In this document: positions 26,101-32,100 of the stretch, piece after piece
Layout of the letters: each line of letters starts with the position of its first letter
Numbering within the stretch: position 1 is the stretch's first letter
DNA from: Nyssa sinensis
Taxonomy: Eukaryota; Streptophyta; Magnoliopsida; Cornales; Nyssaceae
DNA length: 64,000 nt
Direction of reading: 5' to 3'
NCBI GenBank assembly: GCA_008638375.1
Contig: CM018032.1
Location: forward strand, 50,366,501 to 50,430,500
Notes under the pieces: generated by a model
What the model was told of the DNA's origin: nothing
The model's input: the letters and a program-made list of their open reading frames with translations, nothing else
The model's database searches: none
Translations under genes and position numbers: made by a program

Positions 26101-29100
26101 GGCATCATGGACAGTTTTGGGAAGAGACACAGAATCAAGGGAAGCAACAAAAGAACATGAAGAAGAAGACAAGTTAGCATAAGAAACAAACGATGAAATA
26201 GGATAAGTGCACTGATGCGTACCTTTGCGAAGGGCAACGGGAAGATCAAGATCACCAGCCACAGGATCCGATGGCGAAGAAGAAACCAGTGCGGGACATG
26301 GAGCAGATGGGTCTCGTCGTCGGGAATAGACATAACGAATAGGAGGTGGTGGGGATGGTGGGGTAACAGGGGAAGGAGCTACAGTGGGGGGCGGAGAGGT
26401 GATAGTATAAACCAACAGATCATCATCCTCCCCCTGACTCGAAGGAGTAGAAGCAGCAGGGACAAAAGGAAGATGTTCGAGAAAGGTAACATTAGCGGAC
26501 ACAAGATACTTGTGAAGGCTAGAACAGTAGCACTGATACCCCTTTTGTAGACGAGAGTAACCCGGAAAAACACATTTTAAAGACTTGGGATCTAATTTAG
26601 TGACCTGGGGACGAACATCACGAGCAAAACAAGTACTACCAAATATCCGGGGTGCAATAGGAAACAAGGGTTTAGTAGGAAAAAGGACATTGTAAGGGAT
26701 CTCACCATTAAGAACAGAGGAAGGCATGCGATTAATCAAAAAACAGGCTGTGGAAACTGCATCAGCCCAAAATTGTTTAGGAACGTGCATTTGGAATAAG
26801 AGGGCCCTGGTTGTCTCAAGAAGATGCCTATTTTTCCGTTCAGCCACACCGTTCTGAGATGGTGTGTCAACACGAGAGGATTGGTGAAGAATGCCATTTT
26901 GAATCATATAGGCCTGAAAGGAATCGAAAAAATATTCTTTAGCATTATCACTCCGTAATGTATGCATAGAAACATTAAACTGTGTTTTAATTTCAGCACA
27001 AAAGGCACTAAAATGGAAAAATAATTCAGAATGATTTTTCATTAAGTAAAGCCAAGTCACACAAGAAAAATCATCAACAAAAGAAACAAAATATCGAAAT
27101 CCGGTAGTGGACACAACAGGACACGGACCCCAAAAATCTGAATGGACTATCTCAAAGGGAAAACTAGCCCGTTTATTGACTCGAGGGACTGACGGCAAAC
27201 GATGATGTTTGGCAAACTGACACGACTCACAATCTAAGGAAGATACATGATGAAACTGAGGACATAATTTCTTCAACAGAGGCAAAGAAGGATGTCCCAA
27301 CCGACAATGTGCTTCAAATGGAGTGACGACACTGGAACATACAATGGGCCTAGGCACCTGAGTATCCAGAATGTAGAGACCACCGGATTCATATCCTTTA
27401 CCAATAATCTTCTTCGTCATAAGATCCTGAAAAAGACAATGATCAGGAAAAGATGAGATGCTACAATTCAGGGTACGAGTAAGTTTACTTACAGACATTA
27501 AATTAAAAGAAACTCGTGGTAGACTCAAGACAGAAGACATCGAAATCAATGGAGTTGGATTAACAATACCAGACCCAAGCACAGAAGAGGTGGAACCATC
27601 TGCTAAAGTAACATTAGAAGGAGATGTGTGTGACTGAAAAGTGGAGAAAAGACTAGAATTACCTGTCATATGATCTGTAGCACCATAATCAATGACCCAT
27701 TGTGAGGAAGAGGAAAGAAGACACGTATTTGGTTTACCTAACTCGGCAATGGCAGTGACAGGTGGAGATGAATGCTGCAATGCTGCTTGATACTGAGTGA
27801 ATTTAGCGAATGCATCTGCAGAGACTGTAATGGTCGGCTCATATGTGCTAGGTGTAGGAGTAACCGCAACATGGGCTGAATGAGACTTCTGAGACTTATT
27901 TTGCAATTTCTTACACGTGCGTTTGGTATGGCCCGGCTCATGACAATAATAACATACAACTCCCCCTGCATCCTGACTACCTGTACCTCCTCTTCTGTTC
28001 TTAGGATAAGACCGTCCAGTGTCAGATCCACCATAATGACTGATAAGAGCACTAGAAGCATGAACAGATGGAGCAACAGATGTACTAGTAGCTGTGCGAA
28101 GTACCCTAGTGAAGACCTCATGGAGAGAGGAAATCTCAGCACTAAAGAGAATCTGAGATTTAGCAATCTCAAACTGAGAATTAAGGCCAGCCAAGAAACT
28201 CATTACTGCCATTTGCTCCCGTTGAGCTTGCTGGACTTTGACATCAGGACTGAAAGGTGACAAGACATTCAATTCTTCATAGATTCGTTTGAAATTCATA
28301 AAATAGGCCTAAAGAGAGTGATCTTGTTGTTCAGCCCGGTAAAAGCCCTTACAAACCTCATAGATACGTGACAGATTGCCCTTTCCAGAATACAGAAATT
28401 CTAAATATTCCTTCAATTCTTTAACATACTCACAGTGATTAATCAGGCTAACAACCTCAGTGTCAATAGAGTTTCTGATTTGCAAGAACAAGTGAGCATC
28501 ATCTCTCAACCACTCCTGGCGAGTATTATCCGTGGGGGGATCAGCCGTGAGATGATTGTCCTTAGAAATGCTCCGCAGATAAATCCTGACGATCTTACAC
28601 CAATCGAAATAATTGAGACCAGTTAACTTGTGTTCTATGATTCTGGACATCATGGGAATAACATCTGTCACAACCAAACTCTTTTGTTCATCAGCCATAG
28701 AGATAGAACACAGAAGAAATACAGAGACCACACAAGGAATTACACAGAAAATAAATTCACGAACAGCCGTGAAGCAAACAAGGCAACCAGAGTGCCCAAA
28801 CGAATTGCTACCAAGCAACCAACTACACAGAAGTGCCGGAGAGAGAGAGACGACTCCAGGAAGGGTGATCGGAAGTCGAGGCGCAGTCACACGAGCCTCC
28901 ACGCGCCGGCACGTGAGATCAGTAACGAGTTCTGAAATCTTCTGGTGGCGCGTGGGGCTCACGCGCGTGGTTTCTGGTGACCGGACTTTGGGAACCGACC
29001 GATCGGCAGGTGGCGATGCTCTCCTGGCTGGCGGTGAGACAAAGTGGTCACTCGAACAAGGCGACCTAAGTGTTTCCCTAATTCTGCTCACTGTGGGCAG

Positions 29101-32100
29101 AGTGGTCGGAAACCAGAGAAGAAGAAAAGAAGAAGAAGAAAAGAAGAAAAGGCCAAAGGAAAATTTTCTAACCCTGGCTCTGATACCATGAAACCAAGAA
29201 AGAAAAATGATTCTCTATATTATTCCATTCAAAATATACAAGTGTATTTATACACAAATTGAGAGACTAAACTAGGAAAGTAGACTAATTAGAATCCCTA
29301 TGATTGAGCCTATACAGTCAACCCTACAGCCTATATATTCTAGACTAATACTATGTATATTCTGTAACACATGCCAACACTTCAGTAACCTCCACATTGC
29401 CAATCAGAATAAGCTCATTTTTCCCCAAATTCACCCTAAGCACCGACACAACTTCAAAACACAACAAAATGCACCTCAGATAGTGGAGCTATTTCTTTGA
29501 ACCCTCACTAAAAACTAAGGTGTCATTTGCGAACAAGTGAGTCATCTCCGTCCCATACTTGTCATAGTCCCCAACCACAAATCCCCCTCAAAAGACCTTC
29601 CTCCACTGCCTTTGATATCATCTTGCTCAGAGCTTCCATAACTATAACAAAAAGAACGGGTGAGAGTGGATCACCCTTTCTAATGATCATGCCAACCACA
29701 TAACTAGTAGCAAAGTCCAAAATCTCCTTTCAATTTTGTCTTCTTCCTCGTGTTCCTATCCACATATTCCTTTTTTGGGGCTCTACTCTCCTTTAATTAT
29801 GCATTTAATGCACCTTTTGTTATGCATTTACCACATCATTGTATTGGTAATCCCATGTGAACCGCCCCCCTTGCCAAAAAAAAGCTCTAAAAACCATAAG
29901 ATTTGAGCAAAAACTTAGGTCAAAATTTAAAAGACAAGGTAAACTATTTTCAAATAATGAGTATTAAATTTTAAGTTGTGCACACCATTTTCATTGAAAA
30001 TTTGCGTGGTTGGTCCCATCCGTGGTCCCTCACAAGTCACTACTAGGGACTGAAGCTGGCAATTTAATTTAGAGGGGGCAAACTTTGTTCTTATTGTTAG
30101 ATCATAAATTTTAAAATTAAAAAATATAAAAAAAAAAACTTATTATTAATTAATAATATTTTAAATAAGTAATTAAATTTATTGATATAAGGATCTTACA
30201 AATTTGCCATGAAGTCCAACCAAAGAAAGACGCCCTCAAAAAAATTTAATCTATACTAAAAAAATCTCAAAAAATCAATAGAAGTTCAATTCAAGAGGTT
30301 AAATCAAAATTAAGACCAGGATAAAGTGGGAAAACTTTGAACTTAGATGGGGCAAACACATAAATTAGAGAGATATATTTGAGAATATTTTGAAATGTAT
30401 AAGGAAATTTTCTAATAAGAAAAATTGAGGGGGGCCAACTTGGGCCCATGGTAGCTCAAGCGATGTATTTAACAGATTTGACATTGTAAATTTTGTTCTG
30501 GACAATACAGGAAAGGTCACTGTCACTTAATAGGATACCAAACTCCAGGTACTGGTGCGCATAGTATGCAGAAAGAACGTTCTATTCAGCCGCCTGTTGA
30601 ACTTGTTGCTAATGTACAGACGCAGTTCCCTACTGGTCAACATATCATTGGACTTTCAGCTAATGCTCACATGGAAATGCATCAAGGTCAACCTATTATT
30701 GGTCTTGCTGCTATTCCAGGACAGGACTTGAGTGGTTCACAACCTGGAATTCATGGCAGATCTAGCTTCCATAATGAATCGCCTGTTGTTCAGCCAATCA
30801 CTGGCCTTGCATCTGTAAGTGTTACATATTATCCTTTGTGCTACCACATCTGTGCATCATTTCTTTCTGCCTAGTGCCTTTATAACCTGGTCTGTCAGAA
30901 GCACCTGCAGTTAGTAAACATAAGCAAAGTGTAAAACATAGACATGGTTAAACTGCCTGTCATCATCAGATGCCTAGGCCCAAGTACTGACCCCCATTCA
31001 TGGCCCAGTGTCATGGATTGCATGTCGAGTAGCTTGCTACACTTACCAGTCCATCGATGTCATTTCTTTTAAATTTTGTAGATATTGTACTTTTTCCTAT
31101 TATGCTATTTGTCCAAATGTAGAGGATGTTTCATCCTGTTTGGTTTTTAATGGATCAGAATGCTGCCTGTTGTTCAGGGAGGCGTAGTCGGTGAAGAGTC
31201 CTGTCCCTTGTAACTGTTGTTTGGCTTGCTTGTTGCCATCACTATTAATAAAATCTATGTTGCCTGTTAATTGTGCTCAGTTGCTTTCAGTTCTTGCTTT
31301 GGTGTATACTTGTCTGATTTCGAGGTTGGCCCATGGTTACCACAATTCGCTCTTCCCCTAGTGAATTGCGAATTGGGATCGCACGATCCAAAACATAAAT
31401 TATTAGCGATTTGAAACGCAAGATTTAGTGTTTCAATTTAAAATATCAAAAGTTCAAAAAAAAAAAAATCATACAAAATACACACATCATTAGAATTTTA
31501 TTTTATAATAGCTTGGATTCGTTGAAATATTTTTGGTATTTATATATACATACCAATATTATTGCAAATACAATCAAAAAGCATCACGTTCCAAATAAAC
31601 GTATTTTGTTTTCAACAAAGCGATTCAAAGAAGTCTACTCCTAACATACCATGTTTTATAATAAGTGGCGATCTACATTCCCGTTCTCGTTCCCCATACC
31701 ATAACGATTCACGTTCCAGGTAATATTGGGTTGGCCTTTGTGATGGGTTTGCTTGGTAGCACCCAAGACAAGCACCACATGGCTTGTTTCTTGCACCCAC
31801 AAATATGGAATATGACACTCAAGCAGAACCTGAAATACATGCTGTATGTTGTGTTGTTCATTATAGGGCTAGCTCAGTGCACGAGGCTCTTGCTACTGCA
31901 GGGTCTGGGGAGGGTTAGATGTACGCAGCCTTACCTTTGTAAGCGAAGAGGCTGTTTCTGCGACTTGGAACCCGTGACTTCCAGGTCACAATGGAGCAAC
32001 CTTACTGTTGCACTAAGGCATACCCTATGTGTCATTCATTATGTATTTCGATATTACTAGAAATTATTGGTATGTCCTAACTCTTGTGCAAATTTATTTG

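Larger units (their letters stand above)
24397..29369 (-). mobile_element. Full-length Ty1/copia retrotransposon, 4973 bp, antisense in the MORC intron
   Basis: The element has two 181-bp LTRs, an initiator-Met primer-binding site, a polypurine tract, and a gag-protease-integrase-RT-RNase H polyprotein on the minus strand. A perfect 5-bp target duplication CATGC flanks it (24392-24396 and 29370-29374). The LTRs differ at 4 of 181 sites, all substitutions and all within the last 45 bases, so insertion was fairly recent compared with its neighbours. The coding frame has two nonsense codons and two frameshifts. It splits an older LINE and lies opposite to MORC transcription in the 8.7-kb intron. 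Confidence 0.97.

Noticed and set aside
27880..28260. + strand 126-codon frame
   Set aside because: Shadow of the copia polyprotein on the other strand.
28613..29191. 192-codon + strand reading frame over the copia leader
   Set aside because: It is the complement of the copia gag leader and LTR edge, has no domain and carries a repetitive Lys/Glu end from a GAA-rich tract. The minus-strand gag explains the openness.
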